64,000 nt of DNA, taken from the NCBI GenBank assembly GCA_951217055.1, contig OX578285.1, positions 56,827,102 through 56,891,101 on the forward strand. Reading direction: 5' to 3'. The stretch comes from Gerris lacustris. Taxonomy: Eukaryota > Arthropoda > Insecta > Hemiptera > Gerridae. This document shows, piece by piece, positions 25,955-37,414 of this stretch (the first letter of the stretch is position 1; each line of letters starts with the position of its first letter). The notes below the pieces were generated by a model that saw only the letters and a program-made list of their open reading frames with translations, was not told where the DNA came from and searched no databases. Made by a program: the position numbers and the translations under genes.

Positions 25955-26848
25955 TTTACGCTTTGAGAGAAATCATCATACATTATCAGACATCATACAC
26001 TTATAAGATAGATTGTGTAAGTTTATATGAAACATTTTCAAAGTGTTTTTAACTGGAGTCGTACTGCGTAAAATATTTCTTGGTGAAAAAAATATGTGTA
26101 CTCTATTACGAGCGCAAGAGTCTCAGTAAAAAAAAAAGAAATTACAACCAACATGAAAACGGTGACATATCTGCAGATTGCAGTTTATTTTAGAGAATAA
26201 AATGGGTGGAATACCATTGAGTAAAGAATATTTATAATTTGGGCCATAGTTATTACATTAAAATGGTTAGCTGAAAAAGTATTCAGTTTAAATACGTTGG
26301 TTATATGAGATTAAAATTAAAAAGGTTTGAAAATGAAAAATGATTATTTTAACTACTTGTAATAAGGTAAGCAATATGACAAATAAATTTAGAAGCTTCT
26401 AACCTGAAATAATGGTTATTTTACATCTGAAATAATGTATGATTTCACAACAGAGTGATATCAAAATATTGACTTTGAACAAATCAATGGATGTCTTTAT
26501 TACCTTTAGACGATGATGTGTAATTGTTAAGTAAGTTTTATTAATTATAAAATATGACTACTTAATTTATCCAGTTTTAGGTGGATAATTCGACTAACCG
26601 ATTGCTGAAATTTTTCTCTGATAAAACAAAATATATTATATGTTACGTACAAATGTAACTTACGTCGACTGTCTTCTATTTATATGTACAAAAATACATA
26701 GGGTGATTCTAAACCTCATTGGCTACAAAAAACGTCGTATAAACCATGGGTCTATTCTCAGTCGTTTTCCCACAAGGTCTAAGTTTATGTTTTTATTAAG
26801 ATCGCATACCTTTGCTCATAAAAACACTTATTGCTCCAAAAGTATATA

Positions 26849-27451
26849 AGCTAAAACAAAATTTCTTACAAGAAAATTAAGTATAATATTAATTTTCATA
26901 CCCGCAAATTACATGGCAAAACAATTATACAATTTTTTATTTTAATTAAAAAAAAATGTTTGGTTTCATAACTTGGTAGAGCACCGAGCTTATATTTGTC
27001 GGTACTAATGTTTCGATCGATATTAATATTACTACCCAATCACAAGGCGGAATTTTCAGTAAACTTCCCTGAAAGTAAAAGAGAAACGTGTTCATTGTTG
27101 CTATTGTTGCTTTACAGGTGAGTAAATAATTAAAAGCATATTAAAAAAATGCAAGATTGGTTTAGTGTACTTATCTACATGTCAACAATAAACAAGTTTC
27201 TTTTTTACCTAAGGCAAAGTTTACTAAAAATTCCACCTTGTGAATGGGTAATAATATTAATATTGATCGAAACGTTAGTAAATAAGAAAGATTTTCCTAA
27301 AATGTTAAGAAGTTTAAGCTCGATTCTCTACCAAGTTATGGTATTACAAATATATATTTTTTTTTAAATAAAATTTTTATACATTTTTTGTCATGTAATT
27401 TGAGGGCATGAAATTAATGTTACATTTTTCTTGTAAGAAATTTTGTCAGCT
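26849..27451. mobile_element. Fold-back element, about 250-bp diverged arms
   Basis: AGCTAAAACAAAATTTCTTA at the left and its imperfect complement ending at 27451. Inner arms include AACTTGGTAGAGCACCGAGC and TCGATCGATATTAATATTA with their complements. The short open frames inside are not genes. Confidence 0.75.
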
Positions 27452-27459
27452 TTACAACG

Positions 27460-28200
27460 GAACCAAGGTCTGTCAGTCTGTCAGTCTGTCTGTCTGTCTG
27501 TAATGTTTACGTGTCCAACGATAACTTGAGTAAAATTAGACCGATTTAGTTGCAATTTAGTATACATGTTCCTTTTACTAAGGCTAAGGTTAAGTTCGTT
27601 AAACAGCGTTATTCGTCTAAGTTAGCGCGCAACGCATGCGTAAACGTGAGCTTCGAATGTAAAATTGGAATTTCAGAACGGGAAATGATTCTATTATCAC
27701 CTATTCGATGAGACGAACATTTTTCAAATACATGTTTTTTTATTAAAACCATCAAAGAAACCGCAATGAGGTAATAAGGATCGTTATAACTATTAAAGCG
27801 GACCTAAACGTTTAATACAGAGAAAACAATGTTTTTACCGATATCTTACGTTGTAAAGAAACGAATTTAATAAAGCTTAAAATCCATCGTCTAGAGTACA
27901 ATTAAAATAGGCATAAAAAACTTGATAGAACTTGATAGAAGCAGTAGTTATTGAGTAGTTAAGTGATGCATTTTATAATAGTTGAAATGAAGATTGCCGG
28001 AACTTGTAAGTTAAGGAATATGTAGAAAGGGCACCCTTCTCCCCCACTACACGGCTCCATTACAATCATCCTCTTTAATTATCAACTCATCGTAATTAAC
28101 TACTTTCTTAATATATAAAATTAATTGCATTACACTCACTTCAATGTTAGGGCCACGGGATGCCAAGTATGATTAATTTATAGTATTCAATTGTTGATGA
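27460..28200 (+). mobile_element. Dispersed repeat, CTGTCTGTCTGTAATGTTTACG leader absent in part, copy 1
   Basis: Homologous to 55720-56560 over about 740 bp (CGATAACTTG, GGCTAAG..TAAGTTCGTT, CGCATGCGTAAACGTGAGC, TTCAATG.TAG.GCCACG). The partner copy runs on into a worn Helitron-type 3' end at 56740-56872, so this family is probably Helitron-related. It stops within 70 bp of the exon donor at 28268. Confidence 0.6.
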
Positions 28201-28267
28201 GAACATGGATTAAACAATGGTGTGGAGGTTTATAGAATAATTGCCAAATAAATATAATTCTACTTAC

Positions 28268-28363
28268 ATCAAAGTAATCACGGATAGATTCGTTTTGTTC
28301 AAGGAAGTCTTGGGCGGCAGGCTCGTCGTGACAATAAGTCACATGCTTGTCAAAATCTCTTTC
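28268..28363 (-). CDS. Unc-89: UNC-89/obscurin-like exon, DH conserved region 2
   Basis: The acceptor is gttttag|GAAAGA and the donor is GAT|GTAAGTA. It is a phase 0 to phase 0 exon of exactly 32 codons (residues 160-191). It reads RDFDKHVTYCHDEPAAQDF then LEQNESIRDYFD, the segment of a DH domain between its second and third conserved blocks. In UNC-89-type proteins a near-identical block (a YC.DEP motif followed by R-YF) occurs here. The next exon of the gene is more than 25 kb away. Confidence 0.9.
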
Positions 28364-28673
28364 CTAAAACAAATAATGAAATCAATTAAATAGGTATAAA
28401 AAAAATAAATAAATAAAAATATCAATTAATAATATGTATAAAAATGCAATAACGAACTTTACAAAAAGACAATATCCCAGGTCATTCTGGAATAAAACTA
28501 TAATTTTTGAGTTATCAATGAAATTCCAAATGCATAACGCATGTACTAAGACATATTCATAGATATACTTCTATTTCACCTATTCAAAGGGCATAGTGAG
28601 AAATAAGCCTTTAATTTATTAATACCAATACTTTCTTTTAAATCATATACTATGTATTGATATAAATTAATTT

Positions 28674-29345
28674 ATCTCCAGTGGGAAGAAAAAGTTATGA
28701 TTTTAGATTAGTTCAGAGGGACTAAAGTAAGTCCTTTCTTCCCTGAACTCAAAAAGTAGGGAGAAAAAGTAAAAAGGGCGAAAAAGTAAAGTAGGGAGAA
28801 AAGGAAGGATTGTCAACTTAACTATTTTATAAATAGTAGAGAATGAATGGCTAATGTAGTGAGGTTGTAGAAATCAGGTTGGCGACACTGCTTTTTCGAC
28901 CTTGTTTTATCATTGTTTTTAAACGTGCATCTAAATAACCTTCTATTTGAGTTTAACTGCAATTCTAATTTGTTTTTAATGTTAAATCTCTTATGTCTGC
29001 TATTAAAAGTGCTAACAATTATAGTTATTTATTAAAATAATAAATAAAAACTGTGCAATGGATGAAAATATGTGTTTTCTACTTACTGGAAAAAAATATT
29101 GAATGTACCTTGGGAGTAAAGTGCTATAATTCCCCTCGCGATAATTATTTCCCGCGGCTGCGCCTCGGGAGCTAATTAGCGTTATTCCCTCGGCTACGCC
29201 ATGGGAATTAAAAATCTAATTCTCTCGGCTTCACCTCGGGATTTAGGGACCATGGTTCCTTCGGCATCGCCTCAAGAACCAACTTATTCGCTCAGGTAAT
29301 AATGGTTTACTTTACTCCCTAGGTGCATAAATAACTATTATTTGT
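28674..29345 (-). mobile_element. Repeat element with CGGCTTCGCCTCGGG-type units, copy 2
   Basis: Inverted homologue of 15632-16275, from ATCTCCAGTGGGAAG to TTTACTCCCTAGGTGCATAA, including the short GC-rich units (29140-29260). Confidence 0.7.
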
Positions 29346-29771
29346 TATTAAAATTCTTTTAAATTAGCGTTTTTATTTTTTCTAAAGGAAAAGTATTGTT
29401 TTCACCCTAATAATCCGAAACCGAGATTTCAACGGAATTATCAGTTTTGGGTGTTTTCGAGACGATTTGAGTGGTTTTTAGGTGAATGTCTGCCTGTCTA
29501 TGTCATACGCAACTCATGAGAGTTGAAACTTGGTACATAAATACGTCCTTACTTGTAGTTGAATTGCCCGGTCAAATAATCAATACGTCAATAATCCATT
29601 TTTGATTCAGTAAAATTGAAACAAATTTAGAAAAATTTCCAATTGAGCTGAAATGACCCCCAATTATACCATTCTACGAGACAAATACGTCCTCCATATT
29701 AATGACTTATATCTGCCACCATTTTTTCAAATATTTGGTTAGTAGAAGTTCCGAGACACCCCGCGCCCCGT

Positions 29772-29803
<32 letters not shown>

Positions 29804-30019
29804 CATATTTGGACAAGAATATTAACCTAAATCAGCATTGAAGAGATTAGTATTTGTAAAAATGATTATTAAACGACATAACCAATTTGGTAAGCAGTTA
29901 CATGAAATTAAACCACCGCAGCATTTCTTATGGGAGTAACTCTCCTATGCTTCTAGAAGCAACTAACCATTACAACTAAGGTAGAATTTTATTGCTACTT
30001 ATGTAGCTTATCCCCTTCC

Positions 30020-30290
30020 AAACCGATGGTGCTCTAGATGCACTTAAAAAACATTTTAGCAAATACTTTGCTAAAGGCAACTCAAATCAAAATTGGATTA
30101 GAAACTCATTTTCAATTAGTCCAGAGGTTTTAGAAGTTCTAGTAAATTATATGTATATTGTAAAAATATAGATAATTTTTAAAACCCTCTATACCTCTCC
30201 CCCCCCCCCCCTATAATTTGATAATATGCCAGATGATCATGATAATGCCAAGTGGAACAGAGGTGATAAGGTTGGGAACCCTTGCTCTGC
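30020..30290 (+). pseudogene. hAT transposase C-terminal remnant and terminus
   Basis: Plus-strand codons give KKHFSKYFAKGNSNQNWIRN, then SFSISPEVLEVL, resembling the ZBED/SCAN-type hAT transposase segment just before the dimerisation region; a stop follows. GGTTGGGAACCCTTGCTCTG (about 30270-30289) looks like a hAT 3' terminal repeat. Only a small 3' portion survives. Confidence 0.45.
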
Positions 30291-30765
30291 ACAGATATAC
30301 CTATCAGTAAATGTTCCATGCTAATATACATAAAAAGTAAGGGATGTTCCCTGTTCCCTTACCTTGAACAGTTATACTTTGACACATGCCTCAAGCAAAA
30401 TTCCAAGGAGAAAGAAAATGATTTCTGTGATACAACTTATCAGAGCGAAACCGGGTATCATTATTTTAACAACTATTCCGTCTTTATCAGCAATCATATC
30501 ATTATTATCAATGACAGTTAAGTCTCCAAGGTAAAGGTACCTCCCATATAGTAAGACTACAAAAGAATTTGGATCTAAAAATAGTCATTATCAATACTCC
30601 TAATTTAGTTCAGCACTTTTTATTTTACTTCATAACTAAACAAGCTTTAGACAATTATACATAATATATTCGTAGTGTCTGAGTCAAGAATAAAGGTGAT
30701 TTATAACTTCAATACATTTATAAACCTATATAAGATGAGTAAAAAAAAAAAAAAAAAAAAATTAC

Positions 30766-30835
30766 CATTCGGAGAAACGCCCTTCCAAGTTGTTTAGGTT
30801 CTTTGGCGTAGTACTTGATACCTTCCAGCAATACA
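30766..30835 (-). CDS. Unc-89: UNC-89/obscurin-like exon, middle of DH domain
   Basis: A 70-bp exon with acceptor attag|TGTATTG and donor ATG|GTAATT, giving residues 137-159 (VLLEGIKYYAKEPKQLGRAF and LRM). The match to the DH helix preceding conserved region 2 and the perfect phase (one base in, phase 0 out) support it. The donor is unusual: GTAAT is followed at once by an uninterrupted T run (the A tract at 30741-30760 on the plus strand), so the U1-pairing positions beyond +5 are all T. This may be a weak or TIA-1-assisted 5' splice site. Confidence 0.85.
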
Positions 30836-31614
30836 CTAATAACAATAAACAAAATTGTTTTAGAAATTACAAACACCCATAAAAATGTATGACTAGTTTG
30901 AGTGAAATTAGTGAAGTATGACTAGTGAAGTGAAATTAGAATAGATCAATAAAAGAAGAACTGTAAAAAAATGTATTTATTTATTTATCTATTTATTGGT
31001 TTAACACAACTATAAGGCTAAAAAAATATTCTCGGATTATCCGTTTTATCATCCTTAACTCTTTTATAAGGAAGTATGTTTGAATAAGTGATTTAACTTG
31101 ATCAGGAAAAGGACGGATGAAGGAAGACAGAAATCACGAATAAAAGTAAATTGAATTGCATTAAAAAGTTTTGTAATTTTGAAATTTTAGTGGTCCCAAG
31201 TAGAATAAATATTTCATTTTAATTAAAAACATCGACTATGCTCACGGATGATTGAATAAAAGTGAGGGAAAATTTCTGAATAAGTGGTGGATTACCAAAA
31301 CAGGTCTTATCATGTCAATATTCCCTAGTTGAATAACATTTTCCTTGTAGTTTGTAGCTCAGAACAACAATTATAAACTGATCAAGGTAAGTTTAAATAC
31401 AAGTGAGAAAATATTAAGTAGGAACATCGAAACCGGTTTCAATAATATGATCTAAGTAAAATAGACTCATATAACATAATAATCCACTGGCTGGAATGCC
31501 AGTTCTTACTTTCAGCGTCGAATATAATATAGGCTCTTGGGTGACCCTTTTTGCTCTAATCTCAGAAAGCTTTATTAAGAACATTTAGGACTGCCAAATG
31601 CTAAAGGGCTTATT

Positions 31615-31830
31615 CTACTATAAACGTATGTAATGTCACACGGGGTTAGCGTGTCTCTCCATCAGTTATATAAACCTTATAATTGGCATAAGTAACTGGA
31701 TAGAAGTAATTTTACTTAAGCAGCAACCCATTTGTACCGTGATGCTAGGTGAGCCCCTTGCTGGAGTCTGGAAACTAGCCCATAGTTTCCAAAGGACAGA
31801 TAATAGCATTAAGCTACCAGGGGCATACAA
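31615..31830 (-). mobile_element. Degenerate SINE-like copy, inverted
   Basis: Minus-strand homologue of the body of 31915-32195 (GGGGTTAG.GTGTC.CTCCATCAG, AACCTTATAATTGG and GATGCTAGG.GAGC are shared in complement). It carries no clear 5S head. Confidence 0.55.
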
Positions 31831-31914
31831 GCGCATAAAAAATCTTAGGATATATAATTACTGTAAGTAATTGAGCTTAGTAAATATAAATGCCACTGCC
31901 ACTAATAGCCTGGA

Positions 31915-32195
31915 CTTATTAAGCCATCGGGCGTGGTCACTATTTGGATGGGTGAACCCAGAATCTTGGTTAAATTTCTGATCGCGGGCTCCCCCAGTCG
32001 GTGCTCTCCTAGCATCGCTATATAAAAGGGTAGCTGCTTATGCGAAGTGGCGACTAACTGGTTGCGAATACCAATTATAAGGTTTACACAGCTGATGGAG
32101 CGACACACTAACCCCTTGTCATCCATTATATAAATAGTTGTATAAACCCTTTGGCAGGCCTTAGCCCTTCGCGGGCTGTTTAGCCATGGAGTTAG
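31915..32195 (+). mobile_element. SINE-like element with 5S rRNA-like head
   Basis: 31922-31955 reads AGCCATCGGGCGTGGTCACT followed by ATTTGGATGGGTGA, matching the 5S rRNA internal promoter (intermediate element and box C). The body is followed by GGAGCGACACACTAAC and the tail CCCTTTGGCAGGCCTTAGCC. That tail is shared with 3981-4232 and 42703. This suggests a SINE3-type (5S-derived) family. Confidence 0.6.
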
Positions 32196-32283
32196 TTAGA
32201 AACCCAAGAGATTGACGAGAAAATAAAGAGAGGGGAAAATGAAATCCACTGATTTAATACAAGAGCAGACAGTTCTAGATGCG

Positions 32284-32383
32284 AACGTTTCCTTGGCAAT
32301 GAACATAGGGACACAATGCCCTTGGCAATGCACATAGGGACTCAATGCCCTTGACAATATACATAGGGACACAATGTCCTATT
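32284..32383. repeat. About 31-bp tandem repeat, three copies
   Basis: Units of CACAATGCCCTTGGCAATGC plus ACATAGGGA. The array stops 45 bp from the exon donor at 32428. Confidence 0.85.
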
Positions 32384-32427
32384 TGTTTACTTTCTTTATA
32401 AGATGATCTATTATAGATTTAACTTAC

Positions 32428-32598
32428 GTATTATGGAAGACAGCGATGTCTTTATAGTTGCCGAATACTTTTTCTTTACTGTCACAGACATGTCTAGGTA
32501 TACCGGCTCCGTCCAGTGGTTTCATGTAGTAATCAACAACCTGCATTATATCCCTGCAGTATTCTTCTTCAGTTTCAACCAACTCTGAAATGACGGCC
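32428..32598 (-). CDS. Unc-89: UNC-89/obscurin-like exon, start of RhoGEF (DH) domain
   Basis: The acceptor is ttttacag|GG and the donor is AATAC|GTAAGT. The 171-bp exon contributes residues 80-135. AVISELVETEEEYCRDIMQV is conserved region 1 of a DH domain, the helix bearing the Glu that contacts the Rho GTPase switch region in this family. VVDYYMKPLDGAGIPRHVC and VFGNYKDIAVFHN follow in the order expected for helices 1-3. DH domains catalyse nucleotide exchange on Rho-family GTPases; in UNC-89/obscurin this links the M-line to Rho signalling. The final AC combines with T from the next exon to give Thr. Exchange activity is inferred from family, not shown here. Confidence 0.9.
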
Positions 32599-32841
32599 CT
32601 GTAAAACACAATTAAATTTGGTTTAGTCAAGTTATTAAAAACAGCATAATACGTCAAACTAATAATGCATAATTATAAATAAAATGCGTCATTACAATAA
32701 CAATTCTTTATTCTGATTCCAGTACGTGGCAGAGATTATGAGAGAGATTATACATAAGCTGTATAGTTATGATTATCTTTCCAATAAAGTTATCTACCTT
32801 TATTGTCTATTGTATAGGCCGGCTTTCAACCACTAGAGATC

Positions 32842-33290
32842 ATGTCAGTGACATTCGGATGATTGCTGAGACTGTTAACGCCGATAAAGAAACTGTCAGA
32901 AAAATTTTACTTGACGAATTGAAAATGAAGAAAGTCTGTGCGAAGTTGGTCCCAAAAAAACAAGTCGTGGATCTTGCACCAGGACAACGCACCTGCCCAT
33001 AACGCGCTGTCTGTGAAGCGTTATTTAGCCACTGAGGTACTCCAGTGCTCGAACACGCGCCGTACTCGCCTGATTTAGCACCCTGTGACTTCTTCCTGTG
33101 TCCGAAGATCAAATCTGCCTTAAAAGAAACCCGGTTCGAGTTGATGGAAGAGGCGAAGCGAAAATCGGCGGAGCTCCTAAATGCTCTTACAAAAGAAAAC
33201 TTCCAGCATGGCTTTGACCAATGAAAAAAAAAAGAAACTAATGGAAAGGTGTGTAGCGAGGGGAGGGGTGTACATTGAAGGGGAGCATTT
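32842..33290 (+). pseudogene. Mariner transposase, internally deleted and frameshifted
   Basis: In successive frames it reads ETVRKILLDELKMKKVCAKL (DNA-binding/linker region), then HQDNAPAHNALSVKRYLA (second catalytic Asp), then HAPYSPDLAPCDFFLCPKIK (third Asp; DD34D type) and LLNALTKENFQHGFDQ before a stop. The block with the first catalytic Asp is gone: KLVPKK runs directly to the second Asp region. At least two frameshifts. It lies antisense to the host gene and is inactive. Confidence 0.9.
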
Positions 33291-34331
33291 GATTGTCGAA
33301 TGATTTTTAAAATAAAACTCGTTTTCATAAGCAGTCTCGTTATTTAATAGCCAGACCTCGTATACTATAATTACGTTCTTGACCTACAGGACAATTTATA
33401 AGTTACCAACCTTTATTGTCTATAAGCCCGCTTTCAACCGCGTCATGTCACAGGTAATATCACTGACAGTGCCATTCGCACTACTGTCTTTTTTTATTTC
33501 ACATTTTTACTCGTCGAAACCGGCACTAAAGATGGCTACAAGTGGTTGAAAGCATTGACCAGTAAAGTTAATTTTAGTGGAAAGAAACCTTTCTATATTC
33601 CTAATTAAGCGACTCTACTGCTCATCTATACAAAAATTACGTTCTTGTCCTTCAGAAAATTTTGTTTTTAAGTGATAATTGCAAGGCTCTACTAAAGGCA
33701 TTAATAAAAATTATGATTAGAATTGCGTAAAAATTTACTGCTGACTTGACTTAAACTAAACCATAAAGCCAAAATTTGTACAGGTCACGCTTTTCTGTTT
33801 GCAAGGGCTAAGGGGTTTCTGTCCCTTCGGTCTTCCGTATATAAAACAGTTTGCGCTAGTATGCCTTGGGTAAAGTTTTAGCGTGTAGCCTGGCATAGAC
33901 AGTGTTCTAATATAACTGAAAAAACTGTATGCACACAGAGTAGAGTAATTTATAATACACAAGGAGAAATTCACTGCTTCGGATACGAGGTCAATACGAA
34001 ATCCTAATATTTGTCCCTAAGTTATGGACGATGAAGGATGAAGAAAAGAAAGACCGAGAACGAAGTGGCTGAAGAATCTCCAGGATTACAATGTAAGCTC
34101 TTTTAATGCAGTCTTAGAAGTCGTATAGCAAAGTCCAGTCGGTTTCAATTTGTCAACAGTTGTTCTGTGAAATTAACACTTCTATTTCAGTCATAATTCA
34201 AACCTATTATTTCTCCTTCTATATGGTTTTTCTTTCTTATAATGTAGAACTCCCGTCGCATTTTGGAACAGACAAATAGTTTTTCATTCTATTCAGTTTG
34301 ATCAAAGGTTCTTTATAAATAGTGTACATTA

Positions 34332-34466
34332 GGTTTGTTCCAACCACACTTCAAACTGGTTTGGAACTGTCCGACGCATGCGCATTGGACCACATTTGAA
34401 CGTTTTTTGCTAATGCACATGCGTCGTACAGTTTGAAACTAGTTTGAGGTGTGGTTGGAACAAACC
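34332..34466. mobile_element. MITE, 135 bp, GGTTTGTTCCAACCACAC ends
   Basis: Terminal repeats GGTTTGTTCCAACCACACTT and AAGTGTGGTTGG.. (right copy GGTGTGGTTGGAACAAACC), with TA on both sides, as in Tc1/mariner-type MITEs. A fragment of the same end is at 53043. The core has CGACGCATGCGCATTGG and its partial complement. Confidence 0.8.
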
Positions 34467-34501
34467 TATAATTATAAAAAACACGATTTGTAAAATCTTA
34501 C

Positions 34502-34615
34502 TCTCTTTTGTAGATGACTTGTTGGACAGACTCAGGTACGTCATCTTTAGGTGTTAAGACGACAATCGGTACCCAACCTTTCCTCTTTGGGTTATCTATA
34601 CTTTGCATCAACCAT
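34502..34615 (-). CDS. Unc-89: UNC-89/obscurin-like exon, second half of SH3 domain and linker
   Basis: The acceptor is ttgcag|ATGG and the donor is AGAGA|GTAAGA. The exon is 114 bp, entered with two bases already read and left with two. It contributes residues 42-78. KWLMQSIDNPKRKGWVPIVVL contains the conserved Trp and the G-W-V-P element of the SH3 ligand-binding face; the usual final Tyr is replaced by Val. About 16 residues of linker (TPKDDVPESVQQVIYK) lead straight into the RhoGEF domain. The phase match to both neighbours and the complete SH3 fold across a 12.3-kb intron make the exon secure. The short SH3-to-DH linker argues for UNC-89 rather than Trio or Kalirin, where the two domains lie farther apart. 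A 135-bp MITE starts about 35 bp beyond the donor. Confidence 0.9.
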
Positions 34616-35669
34616 CTGCAACAAAAAACACAATTTTAGATTAGTCACTGCAGATAAATTCCATTATACCGTCATGACATTGTCATGCATAGTTTTATAC
34701 GTAAGACGGTTTAATGTCAGGGTTCATCTAATTGTCTGGCATCCAAATATTATAAGACTAACAAACATGAATAATGCATAATAAGTAGGTTCTAATTCTA
34801 TCTTGAGTTCGAGGACGTCTGAAAGCAATTAGATTCATTGGCATCTCCAGCTGGCGTCATTAAAGAAAAAATAGTTGCGAGATTTTGTATAATGAATTCA
34901 ACTTAAGTAAAACCTATGTTTATATTATAATACAATACCTAGCATTTTTTTTTTTTTTTTTTTTTTTTTAAACCATACTGATTTTGACCACTTTAATTGA
35001 TCATCATCAATATGATCTATGACTCTAAGCTAATATATAATTATACAATCAAAATTGTATAATAGTAATGGTAATTATCATTAACTGGTTGAAATTGGTC
35101 TAGATAAAACATTTAAAAAATAACTTTCATTAATTCGACTGTTCTAATCAAAAGCGATTATTCCCAACAATAAAAAGGTTAAAATTAGGTTAAAAAAAAT
35201 TTAAAAAAAATTAAAATTAGTTTTTATAATAATGATTAGGTTTTAGTTTTATTACTAAAAAATGTTGCCATTTCAATTCTAAAAATCACCAATCTAAATT
35301 AATTTCCCAGTTACTCCTGTTATTTTGTACATCGCAATTTTGTGTTTTGTACTATTATCACTATTTAATAAGCATAGACTCGATCGTTAAATACGTCTAT
35401 TAAAACAGAGGTGAACATAAAGAAAGTAGAGAAATATCATAATTTTATATGAAAAACTTTAGTTTTTTACTACCAGAGTTATTTTATAACCAGCTACACT
35501 TATGTGTATTGCAATATAGTATCTTTAATATTATTTAAGGCTTTTTTGTTGGACCTCTAAATTTAAGTTATTAAAATATTTTTTTTTTTGCTTTTTCATT
35601 TACTTTCCAGTCAACACTATTACAGAATAGGGGATCGGTAGCATAACTTTAGTGATCATAATATCTTTA

Positions 35670-35990
35670 TTAACATGATGACCTCATATCTGGTTATGAT
35701 TGAAATGCAAGAGAGATGAAAAATGTTTCACTCTGATGACTACATCACCTTTATTAAAGAGATCATCACATATCTGGTTGTAGTTAAAATCCCAGAGAGG
35801 GTAGAAATGTTTCACTCTGATGATCACATATTAACTTTATTAATGAAATAATTACATATACGGTTGCAGTTCAAATCCCAGAGAGGTTAGAAATGTTTCA
35901 CTCTGATGATCACATTAACTTAATTGATGTCGTCATCAGAGTAAAACATATCTTACCTCCCTGGGATTTGAACCAAATACATGGAACTCT
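35670..35990. repeat. Three direct units and one inverted unit with a tRNA B-box-like core
   Basis: Units of about 95 bp contain GTTCAAATCCCAGAGAGG then AGAAATGTTTCACTCTGATGA; an inverted unit (35930-35985) has CCTGGGATTTGAACC. Probably repeated SINE segments. Confidence 0.6.
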
Positions 35991-37414
35991 GTGGACTTTA
36001 GTTTTAAGAGAGGTGCAATTTTACTTCCATAGGAAAATTACTTATTTTAACTAATTGTGACTGAAAATAAAATAATAAGATTGTTGTCAAAAACCAACAA
36101 ATAGCAAATATTTGAATTCACTACTCTGAAACAATATAAATATTTTATATTAAATCAGCAGAATTAACAGATAACTACTCGAATATTATTCTGAGAGTAT
36201 GTGGGAATTACTCCTCTATAAAAAGAAGAGTGCCTGTTTGTTTGTTTTTTAAACAAATCTGTAACTATCTACATGAGATGTTGAAAAACCACCTCCACCA
36301 CTATACCACCAAAACCACTTCCTTGGGCAATTTCGATTTATAGCACATTGTTTAGAATAGTTTCATGGGTCTGTCCTTCCAAGGGAAGTTAACTGAGGCA
36401 AACGGTAAGACGTTTCGAAAACTGGAACATAATTTAATTGCACCAGCAGGAGATGATTTTAAGAGATCCAAAAGTTTGGTCTTATGGACTTTTTACCGGG
36501 TAAACAAAGTAAAATTTATTAATTTACTTTCATGGACCATAATCTGTTCTATGATGCACAAAGTAATCATTTTTTAAAAAATAGGTTTATTATAGATATG
36601 GATGTATGCAAGAGAAAACGATGGTTTTTGACAGTAAATAACAAAATTTGCTGAGAAAATAATTCATTAACGAATTTTATTTAGAAAAAATGTTTAGTGA
36701 AGAGTTAGATCGTGTTGTGAATCGTAAGGTGAAATGGCTAATGAATTCTAGGTAGTAACAAAAGAAAATCGCAAGAATAGTATGGAAGACTATGCGCGCC
36801 ACTAATAGAAGAACCTATAAATAAACACATCGAGGGAACACATCAGCCAGCTCCCCGTACCAAACCTTCATCAATAATTCCAATACTTTACCACCTCTCG
36901 CTAATTCAGATACCTTCTAATACCTTTTTCCTGCTATAAAGCTGAACTAATTAGTTAGAGATGATTATTTATTTATAAGCTGTAAAACATATTTATGAGT
37001 TCCTGAACTTAAAAGAAGATTATTGAAACCAATTATAAAGACAAATTTTAAATCTCATGTATAAAGTTGAACAAAATTAAATTTAAAAACTTTTAATAAC
37101 TGTGAATGTTTTCAGTCAGAAATTTAATCGATTCTACCGACATTTTTCTTTGCTTACTCATAGTAAAGAGAAGTTAAGACCAAGATTAATCAGATTAATG
37201 TCAAATAAAATCCACAATTGTTAAATAATAAACAATATACGCTGGTGGCGATCGCTTAAATACTCGTTGCTCAGTAACACTAAGCTTTTCTATTAAGGAG
37301 GATAAGTAACAATTAGCAGTGAAGAGTAAATATAAATATTCTTCACCACAGCATTAGGTATGTTATGATGGGCTTAGGTTTATCAAAGCAGGCCTAAGCC
37401 TGGGTGCCCATAAA

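Larger units (their letters stand above)
28364..30765 (-). other. Unc-89: Intron between DH exons, 2.4 kb
   Basis: Contains the repeat element at 28674-29345, a decayed repeat shared with 10740-11240 (29390-29780), a T tract (29777-29803) and a hAT remnant. The remainder is AT-rich and unremarkable. Confidence 0.8.
30836..32427 (-). other. Unc-89: Intron between DH exons, 1.6 kb
   Basis: 30836-31600 is AT-rich with no recognisable feature; 31615-32383 holds the SINE-like pair and a small minisatellite. Confidence 0.8.
32599..34501 (-). other. Unc-89: Intron between SH3/linker and DH exons, 1.9 kb
   Basis: Holds the mariner fragment, a duplicated stretch (about 32795 and 33415, both with CCTTTATTGTCTAT and GGCTTTCAACC-like sequence) and a MITE near the donor. 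33480-34320 shows nothing else identifiable. Confidence 0.8.

Noticed and set aside
30282..30521. 79-codon plus-strand frame after the hAT remnant
   Set aside because: Begins within or after the hAT terminal repeat and shows no transposase motif.
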